Shown here: piece after piece, positions 1 through 8,816 of the stretch | Layout of the letters: every line of letters begins with the position of its first letter | Numbering within the stretch: position 1 is the first letter of the stretch | Assembly (NCBI GenBank): GCA_021646465.1 | Contig: SOET01000034.1 | Coordinates: 1-46,677, forward strand | Reading direction: 5' to 3' | DNA: 46,677 nucleotides | Source: Candidatus Kuenenia hertensis | GTDB lineage: Bacteria > Planctomycetota > Brocadiia > Brocadiales > Brocadiaceae | Translations under genes and position numbers: made by a program | Notes under the pieces: model-generated | Told to the model about the DNA's origin: nothing | Seen by the model: only the letters and a program-made list of their open reading frames with translations | Databases searched by the model: none

Positions 1-54
1 TTGTCCACGATGTCTTGGCACATTTTCGTGTCCACGATGTCCTGGCACTTATCA
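1..54. mobile_element. Insertion-sequence terminus (left window edge)
   Basis: The first 54 bases are an inverted copy of the last 49 bases of the window, identical over the 49 bases both contain. Read outward from position 54, the end starts with TGATAAG and then carries two direct copies of a 20-base unit (GTGCCARGACATCGTGGACA) separated by about 7 bases. Terminal TG and tandem internal repeats resemble ends of IS21-type elements, but no transposase lies in the window, so the family is a guess. The element body would lie left of position 1. The insertion interrupts the methylase gene on the minus strand. Confidence 0.75.
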
Positions 55-1610
55 CCTAGTTCATACTGATGCAAGATACGGCTTTCCTTGATGTCGCCAG
101 CAAAGGGGGGATTTGCCATCAAAATATCGAAATTGAAGTTTTTGTTTTCGGCCTTGTCGCTTCTGAGTTTTTCCAGCCGCTCAAAGCCTTTTCCATAGGT
201 GTTAATCCACTTGGGGTCTTTATCGGTCTTGTCTCTCCAACGCTCAAAGTCCAGCGTATTCAGGTGCAGCACATTGGTTTCACCATCGCCTGCAATCAGA
301 TTCAAAGTGCGAGCGACGCGCACGGTTTTTTCGTCAAAGTCGATACCAAACACTTTGAGTACATGCTGTTTTTCCTCGTCAGGGATTTCCGCATTGGTAA
401 ACAGATGGCCAGTGAGTTTGAAAATAGTATGCACCGGAAAACCACAGCTTCCCGATGCAGTGTCGATCATGTATTCGCCACGCTTGGGGTTGAGCATCTG
501 CACACACATATCAATGACGTGACGCGGGGTGAAATACTGACCTTTTTCGCCTTTGGCCGATTTGTTTACCAGATATTCAAACGCTTCATCCACTACCAGC
601 AGGTTTGAATTGAATAGTTTTACATCCTGCAAACTGGACACGCATACCGATAAATGGCTGTCCGATAGCTCAAAAGAGGAACTTTCTGGAAATACACCGT
701 GCCACTGGTTTTTGGCCTCGTTAAATAACTCCTGAATCTTCTTTTTTAACTCTGTATCGGTTTGTCCTGTGTTCCTGAATTCCATGGCACGGAATTTCTT
801 GTCATTAAGTGTTTCAAGGCATTCTTTCAGCTTTTCGTAGTCGCCGCGCTCTTCTTCATCCATATTCTGGTCAAGGTGATATTCGATAATATCCTTGTCT
901 TTTTTGCTGCCAAATTCATCGTAGAGTTTGGTGAAAATGAGTTTGAATACTTCTTCAAAAACATCTACGCCAGCATTGGCGAGTACCTCATCCTCCATTT
1001 CAAGGATGATGTCCTTCAATGATTTTCGCTCATTGGCAATTTTGTCTTTGATGATTAGATCGCGCAGCGTGAAGCGCTCGCTCAGTATGTCCTTGAGCGT
1101 TTGATTCCCTTTTGGAATATCGGTTATGTCTTCAAAGTAATTAGGGTCTTTGCGGTGGTAGTGAGATATTTTCTCGCCGTTTGTCCACACGCCAATAGGC
1201 GCACCCGTAGCGTTGCAATAGGAACGGAGTTGATTTTTCCCGTCTTTGAGTTTTGGCTTTTTGAGTTCAACGACGATATAGGCGGTATCGGTGCGGTCTT
1301 TGTCAAAAATGACAATATCTGCGCTTTTCTTTTCGCGCCCAAATGTAACGGCATATTCAAAGGCAAGGCGTTTTTTCGGATAACCGTATTGCTTAATGAG
1401 CCTTGTTGCGTATAACTGCCTGACAACCTCTTCAGGCTTGAGTTGAATTTCTTTGTCCCTTACTACACAATTTATGAAATGAGTTTCTTTCCCTCTGGCT
1501 TCCTTGGTGAAAACCTTTTGTCGTAACGCTTCAATTTCCTCATCTGAGAACAGCGATAAATTGTAGTTGCTGTCCTTAAGAATGGTTTGAATGATGTCTG
1601 TTTTTGTCAT
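55..1610 (-). pseudogene. Type I R-M-like N6-adenine DNA methylase with HsdR-N-type nuclease domain, truncated by IS
   Basis: The minus-strand frame opens at the ATG ending at 1610 and stays open to the window edge. About 518 codons are native; the rest translates the insertion-sequence end. Residues about 85-120 show a PD-(D/E)XK-like core (SADIVIFD followed by VVELKKP), as in HsdR N-terminal nuclease domains. Residues from about 360 match the N6 methylase fold: FTPRHVID, then a glycine-rich SAM loop (DTASGSCGF), then the catalytic NPPF motif near residue 498. The reading leaves the family just after the catalytic motif, at HQYEL, so the C-terminal part of the methylase and any specificity subunit are missing. 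The expected activity is host-DNA adenine methylation, but this copy is probably inactive. The coding frame itself has no internal stop, which suggests a recent insertion. Confidence 0.82.
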
Positions 1611-1714
1611 TACTTCTTATATCTCCGTTTCATAATTTTGTTCGGCTTGCACGGTGTTTGGTTTGCAAATATAACAAGTTATTATACAGACCTGTATATC
1701 TTGCTAAAAGCGGA

Positions 1715-1748
1715 ATATAGTAAAACAAATAAGGTTTTCGAAATATGG
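1715..1748 (-). promoter_or_regulatory. Upstream direct repeat, copy A (candidate promoter/operator)
   Basis: This stretch upstream of the methylase gene closely repeats positions 2812-2845, upstream of the XRE-like gene. The shared core on the plus strand is TATAGTAAAACA, then ATA, then GGTTTT and GAAATAT, with only a few mismatches over about 31 bases. Both copies lie in the same orientation, upstream of minus-strand genes of the restriction module. Read on the minus strand, TACTATA could be a -10 element. A shared operator for the neighbouring XRE-like regulator is an inference. Confidence 0.45.
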
Positions 1749-1770
1749 AAGAACGGATTATAAATTTCAC

Positions 1771-2010
1771 CTAAAGATGCACCCTTCGACTCCACTCAGG
1801 ATGGTAATGAGCGTCATCTTTATAAGCTTCCGCATACCCTTTTTCGTTATTTACATCCCAACCGAGAAGGGAGAAAAAAGGATCAATAAATTCACGCCGG
1901 AGCTGTGTCTCGTTGTATTGGGAGGAACAATACGATTCACGGTTGTTATGGAACCGTTCTGTCAAATCAACGAGTTTTTGAGGTATGGACATTTTCTCCT
2001 TGCCATTCAA
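1771..2010 (-). pseudogene. N-terminal remnant of a restriction enzyme/methylase (type IIG-like)
   Basis: This 79-codon frame begins with a sequence typical of the N-terminus of large combined restriction-methylase proteins: QYNETQLRREFIDPFF followed by LGWDV and GYAEAYKD. Full-length relatives continue for many hundreds of residues. Here the match stops after AYKD and the frame runs into PEWSRRVHL and a stop, which comes from a short repeat-like sequence around 1777-1805. It starts inside the stop of the XRE-like gene (ATGA overlap), so the two were translationally coupled. I call it a truncated remnant rather than a functional gene. Confidence 0.6.
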
Positions 2011-2762
2011 TCTTTATTGGGCATGCCTTTGGGAAAAGGGGCGGCAACATCGCTCTTTTTTACTATTTCCTCAAATATATCCAATAAAACCTCCGCATTT
2101 TCCTTGCTGGCGATCTTGTGCAACAATCCATCTATTTGATCATTTCCCATAAGAGTTTTTTTGTTTTTTACTTCGTTATTCGTTTTATATTTTTCTATCC
2201 GTTCCAAAACTTTTTGATGTTTTATTAATTGTTGGACATATGCCAGCACCGCCTCTTTATGGCAAGGATAGTTTTTTAGTGAATCAATAATTTTCTTCAG
2301 TAATCTGTCTTCTTCGTTTCGCTTGCGTGCAAGTTCTTTTTCCTGTTGTTGAGAAATTACCAGCAGATCATACAGTACATCAACAAATGATGTAATATTT
2401 TTCCGAAAACCTTCCTGGTTGCACTGAAGAATTTTAAGGAGTTTTTTTACGTATAATCCTGATTCCTGATTATCTGCCGCTATTGCCAAATGAATCTCCG
2501 GTTTTTCAGAAACGGAGGGGGTTTCCGTTTCTCCTGTTTGTTTACCATCTGCAATCAGGCGGTCAATACCCACATTCAATACATTTGCTATTTTCACCAG
2601 GTTATTAATATCCGGAATTTTTTCTTTATTGATTCTCGCTATCACTCCCTTGCCTATGCCATTTTTTTCCGCCCAGGCGTAAGGGTGTTTTCCGGCGTAA
2701 CGTAAGAATCTCTTTTTAAATTCCTTTCCGGATACTATCTGCAATTTGGTAAACCCGCTCAT
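2007..2762 (-). CDS. XRE-like helix-turn-helix regulator of the restriction module
   Basis: This is a 251-residue protein. Residues about 10-68 resemble a Cro/CI-type helix-turn-helix (WAEKNGIGKGVIARINK followed by NLVKIANVLNVGIDRLI). The rest is a long, charged, mostly helical region containing QQQEKELARKRNEEDRLLKK, likely for dimerisation. I do not recognise the C-terminal part. The stop overlaps the start of the downstream restriction-enzyme remnant by the ATGA arrangement, so the gene looks like a controller protein for that enzyme. The direct repeat at 2812-2845, also found upstream of the methylase, is its most likely binding site. The repressor or activator role is inferred from domain and context only. 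Confidence 0.65.
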   Translation of the reverse strand: MSGFTKLQIVSGKEFKKRFLRYAGKHPYAWAEKNGIGKGVIARINKEKIPDINNLVKIANVLNVGIDRLIADGKQTGETETPSVSEKPEIHLAIAADNQESGLYVKKLLKILQCNQEGFRKNITSFVDVLYDLLVISQQQEKELARKRNEEDRLLKKIIDSLKNYPCHKEAVLAYVQQLIKHQKVLERIEKYKTNNEVKNKKTLMGNDQIDGLLHKIASKENAEVLLDIFEEIVKKSDVAAPFPKGMPNKD

Positions 2763-2811
2763 TATAGTAAACGTATTTATTTATGTAATATTACTGGATT
2801 TTTTTTATGGT

Positions 2812-2845
2812 ATTATAGTAAAACATATACGGTTTTTGAAATATA
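2812..2845 (-). promoter_or_regulatory. Upstream direct repeat, copy B (candidate promoter/operator)
   Basis: This is the second copy of the element at 1715-1748, located about 50 bases upstream of the XRE-like gene. A partial third copy (ATTATAGTAAACGTATTTAT) lies at 2761-2780, right at the start codon of that gene. Such an arrangement would allow autoregulation. The rest of the 2763-3021 gap is AT-rich and shows no gene that I can support. Confidence 0.42.
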
Positions 2846-3021
2846 AAACGAGTACAAAGAGAAATAACCATGATGGAGTGTTTGCAATGCTATTTCTGCA
2901 AAATTTTCGTCTTTTGAAAAATTCCATTAAAATGGTATACTTTCTTTTATTACATAAAAGGCAGATTACCAAATAGTATTTGCTCCCCTGTTAATTTATT
3001 CAGTATTTTGAGGAAAATATC

Positions 3022-3510
3022 GTGAATGAGAAAAACGATGCAGTAAAAAAAATACTCGAAACAGCAATTATGCAAGAAAACAAATCAAAAAAATTCTATT
3101 TAAAGGTGCAGGAACAAATACGAAACGAAGATGCTAAACAGCGTTTGAAACACATGGCAAACGCGGAAGAGGAACATGAAGAAATATTAAAATCGTGGTA
3201 TGAGGATACATACGGGGAAACATTTGATCCTGAAAAAAGTACTTCAGCCCAACATCCGCTTGACACACAGAAATATGAAGCGAATACGTCGCTTATCGAT
3301 GTGGTGCAGCTTATTGCATCTGCCGAAAACAAAGCATATAACTTTTACAAAAATGCCGCGCGTGAGGCAAGAACGCCGGAAGAAAAAAGATTGTTTGAAA
3401 AACTTGCCAGCCTTGAACAGATGCATGCAGACCAATCTTTAACCGAGCTGGACATGCTCTCCAGCGAGGAAATTCATTTTTCAGATGAAGACGTCCCCTG
3501 GAAAATATAA
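3022..3510 (+). CDS. Rubrerythrin-like (ferritin-like) diiron protein
   Basis: This 162-residue four-helix-bundle protein has the paired diiron ligand pattern of the rubrerythrin family. Ligands visible are E19, E49 with H52 (EEEHEE), E102 (SAENKAYNFY) and E132 with H135 (LEQMHAD). There is no C-terminal rubredoxin domain, so it belongs to the short ferritin-like branch. Members usually act in peroxide detoxification or iron handling in the cytoplasm of anaerobes, but substrate cannot be read here. The start is GTG at 3022, with an AGGA ribosome binding site seven bases upstream. It stands alone, about 100 bases ahead of the glucoamylase-like gene. Confidence 0.85.
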   Translation: MNEKNDAVKKILETAIMQENKSKKFYLKVQEQIRNEDAKQRLKHMANAEEEHEEILKSWYEDTYGETFDPEKSTSAQHPLDTQKYEANTSLIDVVQLIASAENKAYNFYKNAAREARTPEEKRLFEKLASLEQMHADQSLTELDMLSSEEIHFSDEDVPWKI

Positions 3511-3617
3511 AATAAGCACTTACAAAAAAATAACGTATTTTCAGTTTTTATTTTTTAAAGATCAAAAATGATTCTTTACTAGCAACTATTACAGTTAAAT
3601 ATAAAAGGTTTGCAACT

Positions 3618-5951
3618 ATGCCCAGAGATATCCCAGTTGGAAACGGATCATTACTCGTGACTTTCGATTCAAGCTATTTTATTCGGGATTTTTATTTTCC
3701 ATACGTTGGAAAAGAAAACCATACGAGGGGGTATCCATGCCGGTTTGGGGTATGGACACAAGAAGGGTTTTCATGGATTAATCCAATAGATTGGAAGATG
3801 GCTTTGGGATATCTTGATGATACGTTAGTAACTGCAGTGCACGCATACCATGAAAAATTTTGTCTTCAACTCCAGTGCAATGATGTAGTTGATTTTGAGA
3901 AAAATATTTATTTACGTAAGATTATAATAAAAAACTTTTCCGATGTTGAAAGAGAAGTGCGTCTTTTTTTTCATCAGGACTTGAGTGTAATGGAGAGTGA
4001 AATCGGGGATACAGTATTTTATGATGCAAAGCAAAACTGTCTTATTCATTATAAAGGCTCCCGTTATTTTTTAATTAACTGTTCGGCAGGAGATGTGTGG
4101 GGGGTCCGCGAATATGCTACAGGAATAAAACGGCATCAGGGAGCGGAAGGCACATGGCGTGATGCGGAAGATGGAGCCCTGGGAGGCAATCCCATTGCCC
4201 AGGGGTCTGTGGATTCAACAATCGGTGCTTCTCTGAAAATTCCGCCTCACGGAGAATCCGTTGCCTATTATTGGATTGCCGCTGGTAGCACGTATGCTGA
4301 AGTAAATTCATTAAACAACATTCTTTTAAGCGAAAAACCTCAGGCCATACTTGACCGCACTGCAAGCTACTGGAAACATTGGGTCAATAAAGAAGAGTTT
4401 AACTTTGGAAACCTTCCTCCGGAAGTGATTAATCTCTTTAAACGGAGTTTGTTGGTGCTCAAAACCCAGATTGACAATGGTGGAGCAATCATTGCCGCAA
4501 ATGATTCGGATATCAGGCAATATGCAAAAGATACTTATAGTTATATGTGGCCGCGGGATGGTGCGTTGGTTGCTTATGCGCTCATGAGCGCTGGCTATAC
4601 AACTATCTGCAGAAAGTTTTTCGACTTTTGCACGAACGTGGTAGCTCCCTATAATTTTTGTGCAAGTGTTATGATTGAGGATGGTTTTTTACTGCACAAA
4701 TATAATCCGGACGGCTCGTTCGGCAGTTCATGGCACCCGTGGGTAAGAGGAGAGGAGATACACGTACCTATCCAGGAAGACGAAACGGCACTTCTTCTCT
4801 GGGCGATTGGACAATACTATGATATGTATCGAAGAATTGACGTAATACGTCCAATGTATCATTCTTTTATTGAAAAGGCGGCGGATTTTCTTGTCAGTTA
4901 CAGAGATGACGAAACGGGACTTCCCCTCCCTTCATATGATCTGTGGGAAGAAAGGCGCGGTATTTTATCTTTTACCGTAGCTACGGTATACGGAGGCCTT
5001 ATGGCTGCATCCAAACTTTCCGAAATATTCAATTACACAGAAAAAACTAAAACATACCGGCAGACTGCGGAACAAATAAAAAAGGCGATTGACCAATACC
5101 TTTACAGTGAAAAGCATAATAGATTCTTACGGATGATCGTCCCGAAAAAAGAAGGTGGATTTGAAATAGATGAAACAATTGACGCTAGTCTTTACGCCAT
5201 GTTTGCCTTTGGTGTTTATCCTCCGGATGATGTTAAAGTGCGGAACACTATGAAGGCAATTGAAGAAGCCTTGTGGGTAAAGACGGAAATAGGCGGAATT
5301 GCCCGATACGAAAGAGATTTTTATCAGCGTGTTGGCAGCGATAATTCAATTCCCGGAAATCCATGGATTATTTGCACTATGTGGCTGGCGCAATATTATA
5401 TTGCAATCGCAAAATCGGTAAAAGACCTTGAGCAGTCAATATACTATTTAAAATGGGTAGTTTCACGCGCACTGCCTTCCGGTGTATTGGCGGAGCAAAT
5501 TAACCCTTATACCGGAGAGCCGGTATCCGTTTCTCCTTTGACCTGGAGTCATGCTACCGTTGTTCAAACGGTTATGGACTATCTTAAAAAATTACAGGAA
5601 CTGCATACCTGCGAGCAATGCGGCAGGTCAATATTCCGGCACGAAAGGGACGGCAGGCAACAAATAAGAAAACATCTTTACGGAAGTCTTACCTCTATTG
5701 AAGAGCAAGAGGAGGATCACCGGTATTCCGATCATATAAACGTAAAGAAAAATGGAACAATCACCTCTATGGATATCGATCAAAGACAGTGTGTTGGTTG
5801 CGGAATTTGCGTAGTAACTTCCGGAGAAAGAATCGTCCTGATACATGACAAGGCAAAGTTTGTTCGGGAAAGAACAGACACATGGGACTTTGAAGAAGGA
5901 TTTGAAAAGTGTTGTCCGTTGGGGGCTATTAGAGTTAAAAACGAAACATGA
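3618..5951 (+). CDS. GH15 glucoamylase-like hydrolase with C-terminal ferredoxin-like domain
   Basis: This is a 777-residue protein. Residues 1-260 form the beta-sandwich N-domain usual in bacterial GH15 enzymes (MPRDIPVGNGSLLVTFD). Residues about 270-655 form the (alpha/alpha)6 barrel, with WPRDGA near 310, DLWEER at 441-446 and, near 626, EQINPYTGEP followed by SPLTWSHA. The two glutamates around 444 and 626 are the likely acid and base. The family hydrolyses alpha-glucosidic bonds in glycogen, maltodextrin or trehalose; which one is not visible. No signal peptide is seen, so it is probably cytoplasmic. After the barrel come CEQCG (about 664), then C725-x2-C728-x2-C731 and C765-C766-P767, a pattern like a single 4Fe-4S ferredoxin. 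That tail is unusual for GH15. The stop overlaps the start of the next gene (ATGA). Confidence 0.85.
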   Translation: MPRDIPVGNGSLLVTFDSSYFIRDFYFPYVGKENHTRGYPCRFGVWTQEGFSWINPIDWKMALGYLDDTLVTAVHAYHEKFCLQLQCNDVVDFEKNIYLRKIIIKNFSDVEREVRLFFHQDLSVMESEIGDTVFYDAKQNCLIHYKGSRYFLINCSAGDVWGVREYATGIKRHQGAEGTWRDAEDGALGGNPIAQGSVDSTIGASLKIPPHGESVAYYWIAAGSTYAEVNSLNNILLSEKPQAILDRTASYWKHWVNKEEFNFGNLPPEVINLFKRSLLVLKTQIDNGGAIIAANDSDIRQYAKDTYSYMWPRDGALVAYALMSAGYTTICRKFFDFCTNVVAPYNFCASVMIEDGFLLHKYNPDGSFGSSWHPWVRGEEIHVPIQEDETALLLWAIGQYYDMYRRIDVIRPMYHSFIEKAADFLVSYRDDETGLPLPSYDLWEERRGILSFTVATVYGGLMAASKLSEIFNYTEKTKTYRQTAEQIKKAIDQYLYSEKHNRFLRMIVPKKEGGFEIDETIDASLYAMFAFGVYPPDDVKVRNTMKAIEEALWVKTEIGGIARYERDFYQRVGSDNSIPGNPWIICTMWLAQYYIAIAKSVKDLEQSIYYLKWVVSRALPSGVLAEQINPYTGEPVSVSPLTWSHATVVQTVMDYLKKLQELHTCEQCGRSIFRHERDGRQQIRKHLYGSLTSIEEQEEDHRYSDHINVKKNGTITSMDIDQRQCVGCGICVVTSGERIVLIHDKAKFVRERTDTWDFEEGFEKCCPLGAIRVKNET

Positions 5952-8350
5952 AAATCAGACATAAACTGGTAATTATTTTAGCGGTTTTACTGATATCGCT
6001 TAACGGTATCGTTGGGTTCTTTATTTACAAACGCACACGGCAGGAATTTGTAAAAGAGATCCGGGAAAAAGCAAGAATGCTGGTGATAGAACTGGAAACG
6101 TCAAGAAATTACCTTGCCTCCATCATGGATAAAATAGAAATTAACGAACAAACAACAAAGTTTATTCCCGCCATTGCTACAAATGCCATCAGCAAAAATT
6201 TTGCAGAAAAAACAGGATATATCATTAAACAGACGAGCTTAAGGTACCGAAACAAGGAAAACAAACCGGATTCTTTCGAAGAAGAGATACTCAGGAAAAT
6301 GGAAAAAGACCCAGGCATTGTGGAATACTGGGCAGACGACCTGATAGAGGGGAAAAGAGTGGAACGCTATATTTATCCCTTATATGTAAAGGAAGAGTGT
6401 CTTCTGTGCCATGGACCAAAAGAAAAAGCGCCGAAAGTTGTACAAGAGAATTATAATACTGGCTACGATTATAAACTTGGAGAAATAAGAGGAGCTCTCA
6501 GTGTTATTATTCCAAAAGAAATAGCTGAACAGCGGTACGCTTCCGCCATTATTTTTTTCATTGTCATTGGTTCCACAAGTATTATGCTGGTGGTTATTAT
6601 TATATTCTTTACAACAAACAAATTCCTGAAACCCATTGAAAAATTAACCGCTGCTGCCACTACCATTAGAAAAACCGGTGATTTAACGACAAAAGTGGAA
6701 ATTTCAACCAATGATGAAGTTGGGCAGTTGGGCGAAGCATTTAATGACATGTCAAGCAAGTTAAGATCATCGTATGCCTCGCTGGAACAACGTATTGCAG
6801 AGAAAACCGAACATTTACAGAGAGCTGTTTCAGCGCTGAAACGCGCAAATAGAATGAAATCGGAATTTTTAGCCAACATGTCTCATGAACTCCGCACGCC
6901 TCTCAACGCGATCATAGGTTTCGCAGAAGTGTTGAAAGATAAACTATGCGGCGATTTAAATGCAGAACAGGAAGATTTTGTTAAAGATATACACAGCAGC
7001 GGACAACATCTTCTGCAAATGATTAACGACATATTGGATTTGTCAAAAATTGAAGCCGGTAAAATGGAATTGCAGTATGAAGTATTTCTTCTGCCGGATG
7101 CCATCGAAGAAGTATATACTATTTTGAAAGGTCTTGCCAAAAAAAAGCAACTTCATTTGGAAACATTTCTGCATGACGATGTAAAAGATATTGAAGCTGA
7201 CCGGGTAAAATTCAAACAAATCTTGTACAATCTTCTGTCAAACGCCATAAAATTTACCCCGCAAAACGGCACAATTACAACAAGGGCGTCCATTATAAAC
7301 GGGAAAATACAGGTTTCAGTATCTGATTCCGGCATAGGGATAAAATCCGAAGAACAAAAAAAAGTATTTAAGGAATTCTGGCAGGCAGATAGCTCGTTTT
7401 CCCGAAAATACGAAGGCACAGGGTTAGGACTTGCTCTTACCAAAAGGATTGTCGAGTTGCACAGGGGAAACATTTGGTTTGAAAGTGAATATGGGAAAGG
7501 AAGCACATTTTATTTTGCTCTTCCCCTGGCGAAACCGTCGGAAATACCGTCATTGAAGGACAAAGAAGCAAATTTGCACAAATTGTCTGCAACGGCACAA
7601 AAATGCAAAACGACTATTTTAGTTATAGAAGATAACCGTATGTCTGCTGATCTCCTGACCGTATATTTAACGAATGCCGGATATAACGTAATTTTGGCGT
7701 CAGATGGTAGAGAAGCCGTTGAAAAGGCAAAAAAATATAAACCATGTTTGATTACGCTCGACATCTTATTGCCGGGAATTGATGGTTGGGAGGTCATTTC
7801 CAGGCTAAAGAGCGATAAAGACACCGCTCATATACCAGTAATAATCGTTTCAATCGTTGATAATAAAGACCTCGGGTACAGCCTGGGCGCCGCAGAATAT
7901 CTGATAAAACCCATTGGCAGAAAACAACTCATTGATGCGGTAAATACTGTCGCTCATACCCTGAAGGCAAAAGATAAACCCATGAAAATCCTGGTTGTGG
8001 ACGATGATGAAAAGGCGGTTAAGTATATAAACACTATTCTGAAGGAAAAAGAATTCACCGTTTTCAAGGCATATGGCGGCGAAGCAGGTATCAATATCGC
8101 ATTAGAAAAGCATCCTGATATTATCATCTTAGATCTGATGATGCCTGAAGTCAGCGGATTTGACGTCATAGAGAAACTCAAGGCACATCCGGAGGCAAAA
8201 GAAATTCCTATTATTATTTGTTCTGCAAAAGATATTACGTCCGAGGAGAAGAGAGAATTAAACGGCAAAATACTGGCCATAATTCAAAAGGGAAGCCATA
8301 CAAAGGAAGATCTTCTTGAAGCAATTAAGAAAATGGAACAAACGATATGA
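5948..8350 (+). CDS. Hybrid sensor histidine kinase with haem c-type sensory domain and two receiver domains
   Basis: This 800-residue membrane protein overlaps the preceding glucoamylase-like gene by four bases. Order of parts: membrane helix (7-28); extracytoplasmic DUF3365/Tll0287-like region to about 195 with a CLLCH motif (about 151-155) that fits covalent haem c attachment; second membrane helix (about 198-226); HAMP; coiled coil; HisKA with phospho-acceptor H313 (MSHELRTPLN); HATPase with DSGIGI and GTGLGL; then two receiver domains (phospho-acceptor motifs LDILLPG and LDLMMPE). A redox or gaseous-ligand sensor is the likely role. The first receiver has a full set of acidic residues, and both could accept phosphate. 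The following two genes are response regulators, so this is probably one phosphorelay. Confidence 0.88.
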   Translation: MKIRHKLVIILAVLLISLNGIVGFFIYKRTRQEFVKEIREKARMLVIELETSRNYLASIMDKIEINEQTTKFIPAIATNAISKNFAEKTGYIIKQTSLRYRNKENKPDSFEEEILRKMEKDPGIVEYWADDLIEGKRVERYIYPLYVKEECLLCHGPKEKAPKVVQENYNTGYDYKLGEIRGALSVIIPKEIAEQRYASAIIFFIVIGSTSIMLVVIIIFFTTNKFLKPIEKLTAAATTIRKTGDLTTKVEISTNDEVGQLGEAFNDMSSKLRSSYASLEQRIAEKTEHLQRAVSALKRANRMKSEFLANMSHELRTPLNAIIGFAEVLKDKLCGDLNAEQEDFVKDIHSSGQHLLQMINDILDLSKIEAGKMELQYEVFLLPDAIEEVYTILKGLAKKKQLHLETFLHDDVKDIEADRVKFKQILYNLLSNAIKFTPQNGTITTRASIINGKIQVSVSDSGIGIKSEEQKKVFKEFWQADSSFSRKYEGTGLGLALTKRIVELHRGNIWFESEYGKGSTFYFALPLAKPSEIPSLKDKEANLHKLSATAQKCKTTILVIEDNRMSADLLTVYLTNAGYNVILASDGREAVEKAKKYKPCLITLDILLPGIDGWEVISRLKSDKDTAHIPVIIVSIVDNKDLGYSLGAAEYLIKPIGRKQLIDAVNTVAHTLKAKDKPMKILVVDDDEKAVKYINTILKEKEFTVFKAYGGEAGINIALEKHPDIIILDLMMPEVSGFDVIEKLKAHPEAKEIPIIICSAKDITSEEKRELNGKILAIIQKGSHTKEDLLEAIKKMEQTI

Positions 8351-8372
8351 ATAACCGCGGAGGGAGCAATGT

Positions 8373-8744
8373 ATGACGAATAAAAATGTAATGGTAGTAG
8401 AAGATAACGAGAAAAACAGAAAGTTAATGCGCGTCGTTCTTAAAGCAAAAGGATATAGCGTCATTGAAGCAACTACCGGCGAGGAAGCGTTAAACTTGTT
8501 AAAAGAACAAACGCCTGATATCATTCTTATGGATATTCAGCTTCCCGGGATTGACGGCCTTACGCTGATACGACAAATCAAGGCAGATCCAGGGAAAAAG
8601 AATATTCCCATTATTGCGGTAACTGCCCATGCGATGAAAGGGGACGAACAAAAGATTCTGGATTCGGGCTGTGACGCATATGTGAGCAAGCCTGTAGATA
8701 CAAGAGAATTGCCGGTTATGGTAGAAAAATATTTAAAAAAGTAG
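8373..8744 (+). CDS. Single-domain response regulator (CheY/DivK-like)
   Basis: This 123-residue protein is a stand-alone receiver domain. It shows the acidic pocket (VVEDNEKNRKLM), the phospho-acceptor aspartate in LMDIQLPGIDG, the conserved threonine in VTAHAM and the lysine in VSKPVD. No output domain follows, so it must act by protein-protein contact or as a phosphotransfer intermediate. It follows the hybrid kinase by 22 bases and has a strong GGAGG ribosome binding site. Sequence style (MDIQLPGIDGL and AMKGDEQKIL) is that of DivK-type partners of hybrid kinases. Confidence 0.9.
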   Translation: MTNKNVMVVEDNEKNRKLMRVVLKAKGYSVIEATTGEEALNLLKEQTPDIILMDIQLPGIDGLTLIRQIKADPGKKNIPIIAVTAHAMKGDEQKILDSGCDAYVSKPVDTRELPVMVEKYLKK

Positions 8745-8816
8745 GTAGGGTTTCTTACCCGACAATAGAATAATTTGTTGTGTTTTTAACAGAAAGAAAA
8801 ACATGAGCATTGTACT

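Noticed and set aside
69-1415. Several plus-strand open frames of 60-179 codons
   Set aside because: They are shadows of the minus-strand methylase, whose translation shows clear family motifs.
2746-2976. Plus-strand frame of 76 codons
   Set aside because: It overlaps the upstream region and repeat of the XRE-like gene, is very hydrophobic by AT bias and has no ribosome binding site or family features.
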